From IMG/VR virus record IMGVR_UViG_3300000385_000011, positions 1 through 39,182 of that record: DNA of 39,182 bases; one strand, given 5' to 3'. Below the pieces are notes generated by a model that did no database searches, was not told the DNA's origin, and was given only the letters and a program-made list of their open reading frames with translations. Position numbers and translations under genes: made by a program. Source of the stretch: a virus. Positions 1-8,011 of this stretch are shown one piece after another. Numbering within the stretch: the first letter of the stretch is position 1; the number at the start of each line of letters is the position of its first letter.

Positions 1-20
1 TATTCTACTTGACGTACCCA
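1..20 (+). repeat. IS left terminal inverted repeat
   Basis: These 20 bases match the reverse complement of 1992-2011 at 19 of 20 positions, with the single mismatch at the fifth base. The match marks one end of the IS1595-family element. Confidence 0.85.
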
Positions 21-42
21 ACCTAGGCGCGGCAGGGGGGGG
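1..42. repeat. Terminal direct repeat (copy at 39141-39182)
   Basis: The first 42 bases are identical to the last 42 bases (39141-39182). Both copies stop inside a run of G (11 G at 35-45 in the left copy). This is the overlap expected when a circular or circularly permuted molecule is assembled as a linear contig, so the real unit is about 39,140 bp. The repeated stretch is the left end of the inserted IS element. Confidence 0.9.
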
Positions 43-60
43 GGGTGAATGAGCCCGTAT

Positions 61-855
61 TCAGCCGCGCGTGATCCGAGCGATTTCAGTCATCAGCGTC
101 TCGATGGAATGCTCCGCCTTTGCCGAAAAAGAGCGAAGAGCAGGGACAATTGGCGTGCCTTTAAGGCTCGTGGAGCGGTCAAAGACTACATTGAAGTAGA
201 CTGTCTCTTGGCCATGAAATTCCATGCCCGGTGGATATCGGAGGATTTCTATCTGCTCTTTCATCGGGTCCCACGTTCTGTCTTTTGGGGGGGCCCAAGT
301 GACGCCTGCGGGATCGGTGATAACGAACTTCCCGGGCCCCAACGCGCGGGCGATGTCGCCGCCAACGGCGAAGCCGGTGGAGTGCTTCCTGTTGGCTACT
401 TTAGCGAGCTCTCTCGAAACGTATTCATCGGTCGTACCAGAGTCCAAAGTGCCGTATGGCTTGAGTCCGAGAAACGTAGGCCAGAGCTTTTCAGGGATCT
501 TACAGCTTTTTCCTCGCAGTCGCTTTTCACACCCGGATTCAGAATCCGCCCAAGGGAAATAGATTGTGTCGTTAGGTCTGATTGTCTTGTCGATGGCGGC
601 ACAAGCGGCGAAGGCGGCTTGGTCAAAGGCGTTCCTAAAGCAGAGCATGGATTCGTTAAAGCGCCGCTCAATCTCATCAAGCGGGAAATCAATTGTCCTG
701 ACGTACTCAATAACCTGCTCTTGCGTTTTCGGGTCAACATAGGCCCTTCGAGCATATGGGTTGAGACTGAAAAAGTGCCCAATGACAGATTCAAGCTCAT
801 CGAGAGCTTTTACACCCCATCGGAGAGATTTTTGGGAACTACTGAATGACGACAT
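61..855 (-). CDS. IS accessory (passenger) protein of unknown function
   Basis: A 264-aa protein and the last gene of the IS operon, starting 21 bases after the 55-aa gene ends. I recognise no enzyme motif. The protein looks soluble, with no signal peptide or membrane segment, and is rich in charged and aromatic residues. Its position inside the inverted repeats marks it as cargo of the IS rather than a phage gene. IS1595-family elements are known to carry such genes downstream of or beside the transposase, usually without known function. The long plus-strand frame over the same bases is a shadow. Confidence 0.7.
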   Translation of the reverse strand: MSSFSSSQKSLRWGVKALDELESVIGHFFSLNPYARRAYVDPKTQEQVIEYVRTIDFPLDEIERRFNESMLCFRNAFDQAAFAACAAIDKTIRPNDTIYFPWADSESGCEKRLRGKSCKIPEKLWPTFLGLKPYGTLDSGTTDEYVSRELAKVANRKHSTGFAVGGDIARALGPGKFVITDPAGVTWAPPKDRTWDPMKEQIEILRYPPGMEFHGQETVYFNVVFDRSTSLKGTPIVPALRSFSAKAEHSIETLMTEIARITRG

Positions 856-876
856 GCGCTCAATTGTGAGTGACTA

Positions 877-1044
877 TCAATTCGGATTGTCCTCTTTGTG
901 ATGTCTTATCTTATCCATCGCGCGCTCAAACCTTTCCTCGGCCTCGGTGGCGCTTAGTTCGCCAGAGGCTTCGAGTTCTTCTACGGCTCGGCGGAACCTT
1001 TCCGCCTGCTCTTCCGGGTTCAGTTCGCTCTTCTTCTTTGGCAT
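877..1044 (-). CDS. Small charged accessory protein of the IS
   Basis: A 55-aa protein starting MPKKKSELNPEEQAERF. The ATG overlaps the transposase stop by one base (TGATG), so translation is probably coupled. It is very rich in Glu, Lys and Arg and predicted all-helical, with a repeated pattern around EEQAERFRRAVEELEASGELSATEAEERF. I recall similar short proteins next to IS1595-type transposases in alphaproteobacteria, but their role is unknown. It could be a regulator or partner of the transposase (inference). Confidence 0.7.
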   Translation of the reverse strand: MPKKKSELNPEEQAERFRRAVEELEASGELSATEAEERFERAMDKIRHHKEDNPN

Positions 1045-1955
1045 CAGACACCAATCGTTTCGTAGGTGAGCCTCTTTCCGACGATGCCCTGCAGCGCCAG
1101 ATCAGCGCGCACGGTATCGTCAGCGCCGCGAGCCTGACGATTGCTATAGCGGAAGTCAAACTCGGCCAGATAGCGGTGCAGGTGCTTCTCAGCGCAGTGC
1201 TGGTACACGCCGCGCATCCCGCGTTTGAAGATCGAGAAATAGCCTTCGATGGTGTTGGTGTGGACGTCGCCGCGCACGTATTCGTCGGCGCGGTGGTTCA
1301 CCCATTCATGGCTGTATCCGTCGCGATTGAGAGTGCTGTAGTGGCTTGCTTCGTCACTGTAGATACGGGCCTCTCGGGCGATGTTTTCGCGCAGGATCGG
1401 CAGAACGGTGGATTTCTTGAGATCCTTGACGACAACCGACTTGGCGCGACCAGTGTCGCGGTCCACGAGCGAAAGCACCTTGCGCTTGTGTCCAACGCCC
1501 CTGCGCACCTTCTTGCCTTCGGCGCGGCCAATGAAGGTTTCATCGGCTTCAACGGCGCCGCCGCCCGAGCCGAAAAAGAACTCGCCATCTTCGCGCATCG
1601 CTTCTCGGATACGGTGCGACATGAACCAGGCGGTCTTGAGGGTGACGCCGAGGGTGCGATGCAGCTGGTTGCTGCTGATGCCCTTCTTGCTGGCGCACAT
1701 CAGGTAGATCGCTTGCAGCCAAAGGTGCATCGGCACATGGCTGGACTCGAAGATGGTGCCGACTTTCACGGTGAAGGGCTTTCGGCACTTGTAGCACTTG
1801 TACGCGCCTATGCGGGTGCTCTTGCCCTGCATCTTGGACACGCGCTCACGCTCACCGCACTTCGGGCAGGTCGGGCCTTCCGGCCAGACCCGCGCCTCAA
1901 CATATGCGTAGGCGGCTTCTTCGTTGTGAAACTCGGGGCGGGAAAGAACAGACAT
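1044..1955 (-). CDS. tnp: IS1595-family transposase
   Basis: A 303-aa transposase that would cut and rejoin the ends of this IS. An N-terminal zinc ribbon (CPKC at 30-33 and CYKC at 54-57) precedes a helix-turn-helix region and an RNase-H-like catalytic core. The first catalytic Asp lies in EADETFIG (D138), the second in YSDEASHY (D201), and the third motif is VHTNTIEGYFS (N234/E237), typical of the ISXO2-like/IS1595 group. The start at 1955 is chosen because AAGGAGA sits 6 bases upstream; an in-frame ATG at 1976 lacks such a site. The gene appears intact, so the element could be mobile. Confidence 0.93.
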   Translation of the reverse strand: MSVLSRPEFHNEEAAYAYVEARVWPEGPTCPKCGERERVSKMQGKSTRIGAYKCYKCRKPFTVKVGTIFESSHVPMHLWLQAIYLMCASKKGISSNQLHRTLGVTLKTAWFMSHRIREAMREDGEFFFGSGGGAVEADETFIGRAEGKKVRRGVGHKRKVLSLVDRDTGRAKSVVVKDLKKSTVLPILRENIAREARIYSDEASHYSTLNRDGYSHEWVNHRADEYVRGDVHTNTIEGYFSIFKRGMRGVYQHCAEKHLHRYLAEFDFRYSNRQARGADDTVRADLALQGIVGKRLTYETIGV

Positions 1956-1991
1956 GGCGTATCTCCTTGATCCCAAGATAGGAAATCAGGA

Positions 1992-2011
1992 TGGGTACGT
2001 CAAGTATAATA
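1992..2011 (-). repeat. IS right terminal inverted repeat
   Basis: This is the reverse complement partner of bases 1-20 and lies 36 bases upstream of the transposase start, as expected for the promoter-proximal end of an IS. Confidence 0.85.
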
Positions 2012-2094
2012 TCGCCATTGTTAAGCGCGACCGCTTCCGCATCATGACGGGCATCAAGTCCGATTACGATCCACTCAGCGATTACACTTGGTGA
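2011..2094 (+). pseudogene. 3' part of a small late gene split by the IS
   Basis: The frame open from the IS right end to the TGA at 2092-2094 encodes about 27 residues (IAIVKRDRFRIMTGIKSDY and on, ending in Trp). Its start is inside or before the IS, so it cannot be an independent gene. With the 5' part at 38986-39140 it would make a protein of roughly 80-85 aa, of a type found ahead of terminase in tailed phages. Function is unknown; I infer an ancestral continuous frame from position and composition only. Confidence 0.55.
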
Positions 2095-2220
2095 ATGGCT
2101 TTCATCCCGGCGCTTAACGTCGTCGTCCTGGAAATAGCAAAGTCAGGCTCAAGGACGCTCGGCTGGTATGAGCGCGACGCAAAAATTAGACAAGAAATAC
2201 AAGCAACGGAAAGAGGTTAG
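2095..2220 (+). CDS. Small hypothetical protein upstream of terminase
   Basis: A 41-aa frame starting MAFIPALNVVVLEIAK, directly after the split gene's stop (TGAATG). The N-terminal MAFIPA-N-V resembles short phage structural proteins I recall, but the rest is not recognised. It has no strong ribosome site of its own and would depend on coupling. A second overlapping small frame (2167, MSATQKLDKKYK) makes the assignment uncertain. Confidence 0.35.
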   Translation: MAFIPALNVVVLEIAKSGSRTLGWYERDAKIRQEIQATERG

Positions 2221-2229
2221 ATCGCAACA

Positions 2230-2484
2230 ATGGCAGGCAGAAAGGGCGAAAAGTTCTGGGCCGATGCTGTAATGCGTGCGGTCAACCGCAGGCTCGAAAA
2301 TGAAGAGGGCAAACCGAAGAAGCTGGACCGTCTTGCGGATAAGCTGGTGGACGCTGGCCTAGAGGGCGACACGACGGCTCTGCGGGAAATTGGCGACAGG
2401 CTGGATGGCAAGCCCAAGCAGACTGTTGATAGCAACACGACCATTGACGGCCAGCTTGAACTGGTGAAGCGGATTGCGCGTTGA
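2230..2484 (+). CDS. terS: Small terminase subunit candidate (DUF5681-like)
   Basis: An 84-aa protein, basic at its N-terminus, with the segment ALREIGDRLDGKPKQ seen in phage proteins that precede large terminase. Small terminases recognise the packaging site and present DNA to the motor. It ends inside the large-subunit gene (11-base overlap), which supports coupled translation. AGAGGT lies about 12 bases upstream of the ATG. It is shorter than classical P22 gp3 (162 aa), so the assignment rests on position and this segment. Confidence 0.65.
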   Translation: MAGRKGEKFWADAVMRAVNRRLENEEGKPKKLDRLADKLVDAGLEGDTTALREIGDRLDGKPKQTVDSNTTIDGQLELVKRIAR

Positions 2485-3730
2485 AATACCTGTTGCGCCG
2501 GTCTTCGAGCCTTTGCTTAAACCGGCGCGCTTCAAGGGCACATACGGCGGGCGCGGTTCCGGCAAGTCTTGGTTCTGGGCGGGAGAAACAATTGACGCGC
2601 TACTTAGCGGCCTGAATGTCTTATGCGTTCGGGAGGTGCAGAACTCTATCGCGGATTCGGTGAAGGCGCTTATCGAGGGGCGCATTACCGAATTTGGCCT
2701 GGATGACTATTTCGAGGCGACGGACAAGGAAATCCGCTGTCCGGCAAGTGGCGGGCGAGCGATTTTCCGGGGGATGCAAAACCACACGGCGGCGTCCATT
2801 AAGTCACTTGAGGGCTTTGATCGCGCTTGGTGGGAGGAAGCACAAACGGCATCGCAGTATTCGCTGGATCTGTTAATTCCGACGATCCGCAAAAACGGCA
2901 GTGAATTGTGGTTTAGCTGGAACCCGGAAAGCGAAGACGACCCGGTTGAGTTCTTGCGGCAAAGCCCGCCGGACGGCGCTGTGGTGATCCAGGCGAATGC
3001 GGCGGATAACCCGTGGTTCCCCGAAAGCCTGCGGGAAGACATGGAACGCGACCGCAAGCGCGATCCTGACAAGTATAGCCATGTGTGGCTAGGCGAGTAT
3101 CGCGGGCTTTCAGAGGCGCGGGTGTTCCGCAACTGGCGGGTTGGCGAAATGACGCCGCCGGAAAACGTGGTTTGGTTCTACGGCGTGGATTGGGGCTTTG
3201 CGAAAGACCCGAGTGCCGGGCTTCGGTGCTGCGTCATTGACAGGCAGACGCTTTACATCGACGCGGAGGTTTACGAGGTTGGCGTTCCGAATGAGCGCCT
3301 TCCGGTGCTGTTGAATGGCCTGCCCAACGCCTCGCTTTGGCCGGTGACGGCAGACAGCGCCCGGCCCGAGACAATCGACTATGTAAAGCGCCACGGCTTC
3401 CCGAAGATGCGCCCGGCCAAGAAGGGCAAGGGCAGCATTGAGGACGGGGTGATGTTTTTGCAGGGCATGGACATCGTGATCCACCCGCTTTGCGTGAACA
3501 CGATTAACGAGTTTCGGAACTACGCTTACAAGACCGACAAGAAAACGGGCGACATTCTGCCCGTCATCGAGGACGCCAACAATCATCTTATGGACGCGCT
3601 GCGCTACGCGGTGGAGGGGTTGCACCGCAAGGGCAAGATGCTGCCGACCGTGTTTGACGCGCCCCGTCGTCGTGACCGCTACGAGCGCCGCGAAGACCTG
3701 GAAGATGGTTTTGACTGGAAGGTTGCCTGA
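2474..3730 (+). CDS. terL: Large terminase subunit (packaging ATPase/nuclease)
   Basis: A 418-aa headful-type terminase of the PBSX/Terminase_3 group, which pumps DNA into proheads and cuts it. The ATPase has Walker A GGRGSGKS (25-32) and Walker B ending in RAWWEEA (117-123). The RNase-H-like nuclease starts near GVDWGFAKDPSAG (first acidic residue about D239), with further acidic residues near the C-terminus (DANNHLMDALRYA). The start is TTG at 2474, overlapping the small subunit; no ATG or GTG in frame precedes the Walker A. It is followed 2 bases later by portal. Confidence 0.95.
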   Translation: MRVEIPVAPVFEPLLKPARFKGTYGGRGSGKSWFWAGETIDALLSGLNVLCVREVQNSIADSVKALIEGRITEFGLDDYFEATDKEIRCPASGGRAIFRGMQNHTAASIKSLEGFDRAWWEEAQTASQYSLDLLIPTIRKNGSELWFSWNPESEDDPVEFLRQSPPDGAVVIQANAADNPWFPESLREDMERDRKRDPDKYSHVWLGEYRGLSEARVFRNWRVGEMTPPENVVWFYGVDWGFAKDPSAGLRCCVIDRQTLYIDAEVYEVGVPNERLPVLLNGLPNASLWPVTADSARPETIDYVKRHGFPKMRPAKKGKGSIEDGVMFLQGMDIVIHPLCVNTINEFRNYAYKTDKKTGDILPVIEDANNHLMDALRYAVEGLHRKGKMLPTVFDAPRRRDRYERREDLEDGFDWKVA

Positions 3731-3732
3731 TT

Positions 3733-5520
3733 ATGGACGTTGCATCGCTTGTTGAAAAGTTCAATGAGGCCGAGCGTGTAACGTATGACGCCCGCCGTGA
3801 AGCAGAACGGGCCCGCGATTATTGGGACGGGAAGCAGTTGACAGAGGCGGAAATGTCGGCGCTGAAAAAGCGCGGTCAGCCGCCCATTGTTATCAACCGT
3901 GTCCGCCGCAAGATTCAGTGGCTGAAAGGGCTGGAAGTCAAGCAGCGCACAGACCCCAAGGCGTTCCCGCGCACGCCGGAGGATGAAGGCGCGGCGGAAT
4001 CGGCAACGGACGCGCTGCGCTTCGTGGCGGATAATACGCAGTTCGACCGCAAGAAATCTTCGGTTTGGGAAAACATGCTGGTTGAGGGGTTCGGCGGCGT
4101 GGAGATTGTCCACCGGGCCAAGCGTGACGGCGACGTGGATATTGTCGTAAATCATTACCCGTGGGACCGGCTGTTTTACGACCCATATAGCCGGGCGCAT
4201 GACTTTTCCGACGCGCGGTATCTCGGCGCGGTTGTCTGGCAGGACAAGGAAGACCTGCTGGAAGAGCACCCGGACAAGAAGCGGATCATCGAACAGATGC
4301 AGACGGACGCGCAATCGCTGTCCGACACTTACGACGACCGCCCCAGTGGCGGGCTTTGGTATGACGCCAAGCGCAATCGCGTCCGTGTCGTGCTGATGTG
4401 GTATAACAAGGCTGGCGTCTGGTATTGGTGCAAGTTTGTCGAAAAGGACAAGCTGGGCGAAGGTGAGAGTCCGTATGTGGACGAATACGGCGAAAGCGTT
4501 TGCCCGCTTATCATGCAGTCGCTTTACGTTGGGCGGGATAACGACCGATACGGGATTGTGCGGGATATGTTCGGCCCGCAGGACGAGGTGAACAAGCGCC
4601 GCTCCAAGGCGCTGCACCTGATGACTATGCGGCAGGTCCGTGTTGCGCCGGGCGCTGCGATGAACCGCCGGGAACTGAGCCGCGAACTGGCCCGCCCCGA
4701 CGGCATCGTGGAGGCGGAAGCGGATGACTTCGAGGTGCTGCCGACCGCCGACATGGCGTCGGCTCACGCATCGCTTCTGCAAGAGGCCAAGGCCGAAATT
4801 GACATGATGGGGGCCAACGCGGCCCTTGAAGGCGAAACGGGCGAAAGTTCGTCCGGTCGCGCTGTCCTGGCCCGTCAACAAGGCGGCATGGTGGAAATCG
4901 CGCCGGAAATGGATGAGCTGCGCCACTTCACCCAGCGGTGTTTTGAGGCGTTCTGGCAGCGCATTAAGCAGTTCTGGACCGGCGAGAAATGGGTTCGGAT
5001 TACCGACGACGAGCGCAACACGCGCTTTGCCGGAATCAACCAACCCGTCACCTTTGGGCAGATGCTTGGGCAAATGCCGCCGGAACAAGTGCAGCAGGTG
5101 GCGATGGAAATGCAGCTTCGCCCGAATGACCCGCGCCTGTCTGCCGTTGTGGACGTGCAGAACGATGTGACGCGGATGCAGGTGGATATTATTCTTGAAG
5201 AGGCGCCCGACCGGATTACGCTTGCGGGCGAAACCTTCGAGGCGCTGATGAAATACGGGCAGATCATTCCGCCGGACGTTCTTATCGAGGCTGACCCGAC
5301 GATGCCCGCCAGCAAGAAAGAGAAATTGCTTGAAATGATGCAGCAGCGACAGCCCGGCCCGCAGGAGCAGGCCGAAATGGCGAAGTCGCAGGCTGAACTT
5401 GCGAAGACGCAAGCCGAGATAGTCGAGACCCAGACACAGGCGCAGGAAAACTACGCCGATGCGGTCAAGACTATGCAGGAAGCTCAGTTGGAGCGCCTGC
5501 AAGCCGCCGCCGGGCTTTAA
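3733..5520 (+). CDS. Portal protein (P22 gp1-like)
   Basis: A 595-aa portal, the dodecameric ring at the vertex through which DNA enters and leaves. The conserved early segment around INRVRRKIQWLKGLEVKQRTD (residues about 55-75) and the following region typify P22-type portals. The C-terminus (about 540-590) is a Gln/Ala/Glu-rich coiled coil, compatible with the barrel of P22-like portals. The gene lies between terminase and scaffold, the standard order. A very long minus-strand open frame over it is a codon-bias shadow. Confidence 0.93.
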   Translation: MDVASLVEKFNEAERVTYDARREAERARDYWDGKQLTEAEMSALKKRGQPPIVINRVRRKIQWLKGLEVKQRTDPKAFPRTPEDEGAAESATDALRFVADNTQFDRKKSSVWENMLVEGFGGVEIVHRAKRDGDVDIVVNHYPWDRLFYDPYSRAHDFSDARYLGAVVWQDKEDLLEEHPDKKRIIEQMQTDAQSLSDTYDDRPSGGLWYDAKRNRVRVVLMWYNKAGVWYWCKFVEKDKLGEGESPYVDEYGESVCPLIMQSLYVGRDNDRYGIVRDMFGPQDEVNKRRSKALHLMTMRQVRVAPGAAMNRRELSRELARPDGIVEAEADDFEVLPTADMASAHASLLQEAKAEIDMMGANAALEGETGESSSGRAVLARQQGGMVEIAPEMDELRHFTQRCFEAFWQRIKQFWTGEKWVRITDDERNTRFAGINQPVTFGQMLGQMPPEQVQQVAMEMQLRPNDPRLSAVVDVQNDVTRMQVDIILEEAPDRITLAGETFEALMKYGQIIPPDVLIEADPTMPASKKEKLLEMMQQRQPGPQEQAEMAKSQAELAKTQAEIVETQTQAQENYADAVKTMQEAQLERLQAAAGL

Positions 5521-5610
5521 TCGGGCGCAAGGGTGCCGCCGACCCATAACGGGCGAAATGCCGCCGCCGGGCTAACGGGCGTTTCGTAAACCTCACGAGA
5601 CGGGGAATCC

Positions 5611-6357
5611 ATGTCTGACCTTGAAAGTGTGATCTCGGGTGAAGAACCCGAAACCGACAAGTCTGTCGAGGCGCAAGAGCCGGAACAGCAAACCAGTGAG
5701 CAGCAGCCGGAACAGCAGGAGGCCGAAGCGCAGAGCGCAGAAGCCGAAGGCGCTGAATCCGGTGATGGCGAAGAAGGCAACGAGAACGAGCCAACGGTTC
5801 CTCTCGCGGTCTTCAAGTCCATGCGGGACGATCTGAAACAGCAGCTTGACCAGTTCAAGCGGCAGATCGGTCAGCAGCAGAAAGAGCCAGAACCCGAGCC
5901 GGTCAAGCCGCCGGACATGTTCGAGAATCCCGAAGCCTATCAGAGCTTCATGCAGAGCCAGATGCAACAAATGATTGCCTCTGCGCGCGCTGACATGAGC
6001 CAGGCGATGGTGGAGCAGGAATATGGCAAGGAGGCGGTCAACGAGGCTCTTGACGCGGTGAAGGCGCAACCTGCGCTGGCCCGTCAGTTCATGAATGACG
6101 CGCACCCATACGCGAAGCTCATGGAATGGCACCAGTCCCAGAAAGTGGCCCAGGAAATCGGGCCTGACCCTGCTGCTTACCGGGAAAAGCTGGAAAAGGA
6201 ACTTCGGCAGAAAATCGAGGCAGAAATGGCTGCGAAGCAAGCGCAGGAGATGGCGGGCAAGAAAGCGCCGTCTCTTGCTGGTGTTAACGGCAGCGGCGGA
6301 AATACCGACCCCGGTTGGCAAGGGCCAAGCGATCTGAATGCCCTGATCGGGGAATAG
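5611..6357 (+). CDS. Scaffolding protein
   Basis: A 248-aa acidic, Gln/Glu-rich protein. The N-terminal 70 residues are disordered and full of E, Q and A. A coiled-coil middle (about 75-100) follows, then a charged helical part ending in a short basic-hydrophobic tail (DLNALIGE). This profile and the position between portal and coat fit the internal scaffold that guides coat assembly and leaves the prohead. GACGGGGAAT forms a ribosome site just upstream. It is shorter than P22 gp8 (303 aa). Confidence 0.85.
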   Translation: MSDLESVISGEEPETDKSVEAQEPEQQTSEQQPEQQEAEAQSAEAEGAESGDGEEGNENEPTVPLAVFKSMRDDLKQQLDQFKRQIGQQQKEPEPEPVKPPDMFENPEAYQSFMQSQMQQMIASARADMSQAMVEQEYGKEAVNEALDAVKAQPALARQFMNDAHPYAKLMEWHQSQKVAQEIGPDPAAYREKLEKELRQKIEAEMAAKQAQEMAGKKAPSLAGVNGSGGNTDPGWQGPSDLNALIGE

Positions 6358-6388
6358 GTGCCGCCCATACAGGCAAGGAACCTAAGAA

Positions 6389-7483
6389 ATGGCTGATACT
6401 TCGGCTGCATCGGGCCTTACGGTCCAACAGTGGGACGATAAGTTCTTCAAGGAATACTTCCAGGAGAACCGCTTTCGTGCCGAAATGGGCACGTCGCCCA
6501 ACAACGTGATCCACGTCAAGGAATTTGGCTCTTCCAAAGGGAAGACCATGACCTGGGCGCTGGTCAATCGCCTCACTGGCAGCGGCGTCACCGGCTCTTC
6601 CACGCTGGAAGGCAACGAAGAGGCGATGGACAGCCGTGATTTCACGCTGGACATCACCAAGCGCCGGAACGCGGTTCGTGTTTCCGACATCGAAGAGCAG
6701 TATTCGGCTATTGGCCTGCGCAACGCGGCCAAGGAGGTGCTGAAAGACTGGGCGATGGAGGACACCCGCGACCGCATCATCGAGCGGATGCACGATGTGC
6801 AGGGCGTGGCCTACGGGTCCGCGACCGAGGCGCAGAAGGATGCGTGGCTAGATGACAACACCGACCGGATTCTGTTCGGCGCGGTTCAGTCCAACCTGTC
6901 CACGACGTCCCCGGCGGGTGGCGCGACCTACGACCATTCGGCGTCCTTGGCCAACGTGGACAGCACGGACGACAAGTTCAGCACGTCCATTGCGGCTGTG
7001 ATGAAGCGCATGGCGCTGACGGCTTCGCCCAAGATTCGTCCGATCCGTTCGGACAGCACCGGGCGTCGCTACTTTATCGCTTACTGCCACCCCTACGTTT
7101 TCCGCGACCTCAAGTCGGACAGCACCCTGCAAAACGCGCAGCGTGACGTTTCGCTGCGTATGCAGAATGAAAAGCTGTTCAAGGGCGGCGACGTTGAATG
7201 GGACGGCATCATCTTCAAGGAAATTGATGATATGCCGGTTCTGTCGGGTGTTGGCGCTTCGTCCATCGACGTGTCTCCGGTGTTCCTCTGCGGTGCCCAG
7301 GCGATGGCCTATGGCATCAAGAAGCGGTGGTATACGGCGGAAGAAAAGTTCGACTACGGCGACAAGCACGGGGTTTCGATCAACGAGATCGGCAACTTTG
7401 GCAAGTTCACGTTCTCGGACGGTTCGGCCACCAAGGACCACGGCATCGTCACCGGCTACATGAGCTGCGTGGCAGACAGCTAA
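6389..7483 (+). CDS. Major capsid (coat) protein
   Basis: A 364-aa coat protein forming the icosahedral shell (HK97 fold expected). The segments GKTMTWALVNRLTGSGV and STLEGNEEAMDSRDFTL, followed by KRRNAVRVSDIEEQ, match the Phage_capsid_3/DUF4043 group used by many podoviruses. AAGGAACC lies 6-13 bases before the ATG. Neighbours are scaffold upstream and head-completion proteins downstream. No decoration domain is evident. Confidence 0.92.
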   Translation: MADTSAASGLTVQQWDDKFFKEYFQENRFRAEMGTSPNNVIHVKEFGSSKGKTMTWALVNRLTGSGVTGSSTLEGNEEAMDSRDFTLDITKRRNAVRVSDIEEQYSAIGLRNAAKEVLKDWAMEDTRDRIIERMHDVQGVAYGSATEAQKDAWLDDNTDRILFGAVQSNLSTTSPAGGATYDHSASLANVDSTDDKFSTSIAAVMKRMALTASPKIRPIRSDSTGRRYFIAYCHPYVFRDLKSDSTLQNAQRDVSLRMQNEKLFKGGDVEWDGIIFKEIDDMPVLSGVGASSIDVSPVFLCGAQAMAYGIKKRWYTAEEKFDYGDKHGVSINEIGNFGKFTFSDGSATKDHGIVTGYMSCVADS

Positions 7484-7504
7484 GATTGGTCGGGCACGGT
7501 GAGC

Positions 7505-7537
7505 ATGACGCTGGTTTACCACGCGGACGGTTCGTAA
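7505..7537 (+). CDS. Possible 10-residue leader peptide
   Basis: The mini-frame MTLVYHADGS ends in TAA that overlaps the next ATG (TAATG). It may serve only to couple translation from the coat gene to the next gene, or may be chance. There is no other support. Confidence 0.2.
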   Translation: MTLVYHADGS

Positions 7538-7851
7538 TGCGCGCGCGCTTTGTGGGGCCGCACAAGCGGTTTCCCTTGCATGGCTTTACCTTTGTCCGGG
7601 GCGAGTTCCGGCCCGCCCCGGACGCATTGAGAGACGAATTGCAGCGGCATCCGTGGTTCGAGGTGGAAGATGACGAAAACGGCACTGGACGTGACGACGG
7701 AATCGCTGCGGCTGATCGGGGTAACGGCGGTGGACGAAAGCGCAAGCGCGGACGACCACGCAAGAGCGAAAAATCACCTGGAGGCGATTTACGCGGAACT
7801 GGACGAAACGCACGGGCTGGCATTGGAGTGGACAGTGGAGACGGTGCCTGA
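7537..7851 (+). CDS. Small head-associated protein with AT-hook-like tail
   Basis: A 104-aa protein. The first 48 residues (MRARFVGPHKRFPLHGFTF and on) resemble short proteins encoded right after coat in many tailed phages. These often end, as here, in a basic RKRGRPRK segment (about 70-77), which looks like an AT-hook. The last 60 codons overlap the next gene in another frame (182 bases), an unusually long overlap. The role is unknown; a head-completion or DNA-contacting virion protein is possible. Confidence 0.6.
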   Translation: MRARFVGPHKRFPLHGFTFVRGEFRPAPDALRDELQRHPWFEVEDDENGTGRDDGIAAADRGNGGGRKRKRGRPRKSEKSPGGDLRGTGRNARAGIGVDSGDGA

Positions 7852-8011
7852 TCGCCTGTGGCAGCACATGGCGGCAGCGGTCGCCGGTTCGATCTGCACG
7901 GCCTACGGGAAAGAAGAGTTTTTGCCGCTGCGCCGCGAGGGCATCGCGGGGGTGATGCGTGACGAGTTCGGCGGCGAACCTGACCGCCCCACATCGGCGG
8001 TGTTTTACTGA
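7670..8011 (+). CDS. Head-tail adaptor candidate (P22 gp4-like position)
   Basis: A 113-aa mostly helical protein (MTKTALDVTTESLRLIGV) with the hallmark of phage adaptor proteins: helices and a central ARAKNHLEAIYAEL segment. In P22-like phages the adaptor gp4 binds the portal and receives the gp10 hub, and this gene sits directly before the gp10 homologue, overlapping it by one base. It is shorter than P22 gp4 (166 aa) and lacks that protein's muramidase part. It starts inside the preceding gene. Confidence 0.7.
   Translation: MTKTALDVTTESLRLIGVTAVDESASADDHARAKNHLEAIYAELDETHGLALEWTVETVPDRLWQHMAAAVAGSICTAYGKEEFLPLRREGIAGVMRDEFGGEPDRPTSAVFY

Larger units (their letters stand above)
1..2011 (-). 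mobile_element. IS1595-family insertion sequence with accessory genes
   Basis: The element is bounded by near-perfect 20-bp inverted repeats at 1-20 and 1992-2011 (19 of 20 match; core TACTTGACGTACCCA). It carries three minus-strand genes in one operon: transposase, a 55-aa protein and a 264-aa protein. Members of the IS1595 family are known to carry passenger genes. No 8-bp target duplication, which the family normally makes, is visible across the joined ends. The left end contains an 11-G run between the repeat and the accessory gene. It splits a small late phage gene and lies between the late promoter and terminase, transcribed against the late operon. The exact outer boundary could shift by a few bases because similarity continues outward (GGCG on both sides). 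Confidence 0.85.

Noticed and set aside
1-42. True virion terminal redundancy such as cos or short direct repeats
   Set aside because: The repeat is the IS end and stops within a homopolymer, so an assembly overlap is more likely than a natural genome end.
870-1970. 366-aa plus-strand frame across the IS
   Set aside because: It lies antisense to the transposase and small gene, which have clear motifs.
3679-5547. 622-aa open frame on the minus strand over portal
   Set aside because: It mirrors the portal gene, has an unnatural Arg/His/Leu-rich composition and lacks a ribosome site. It is a codon-bias shadow.
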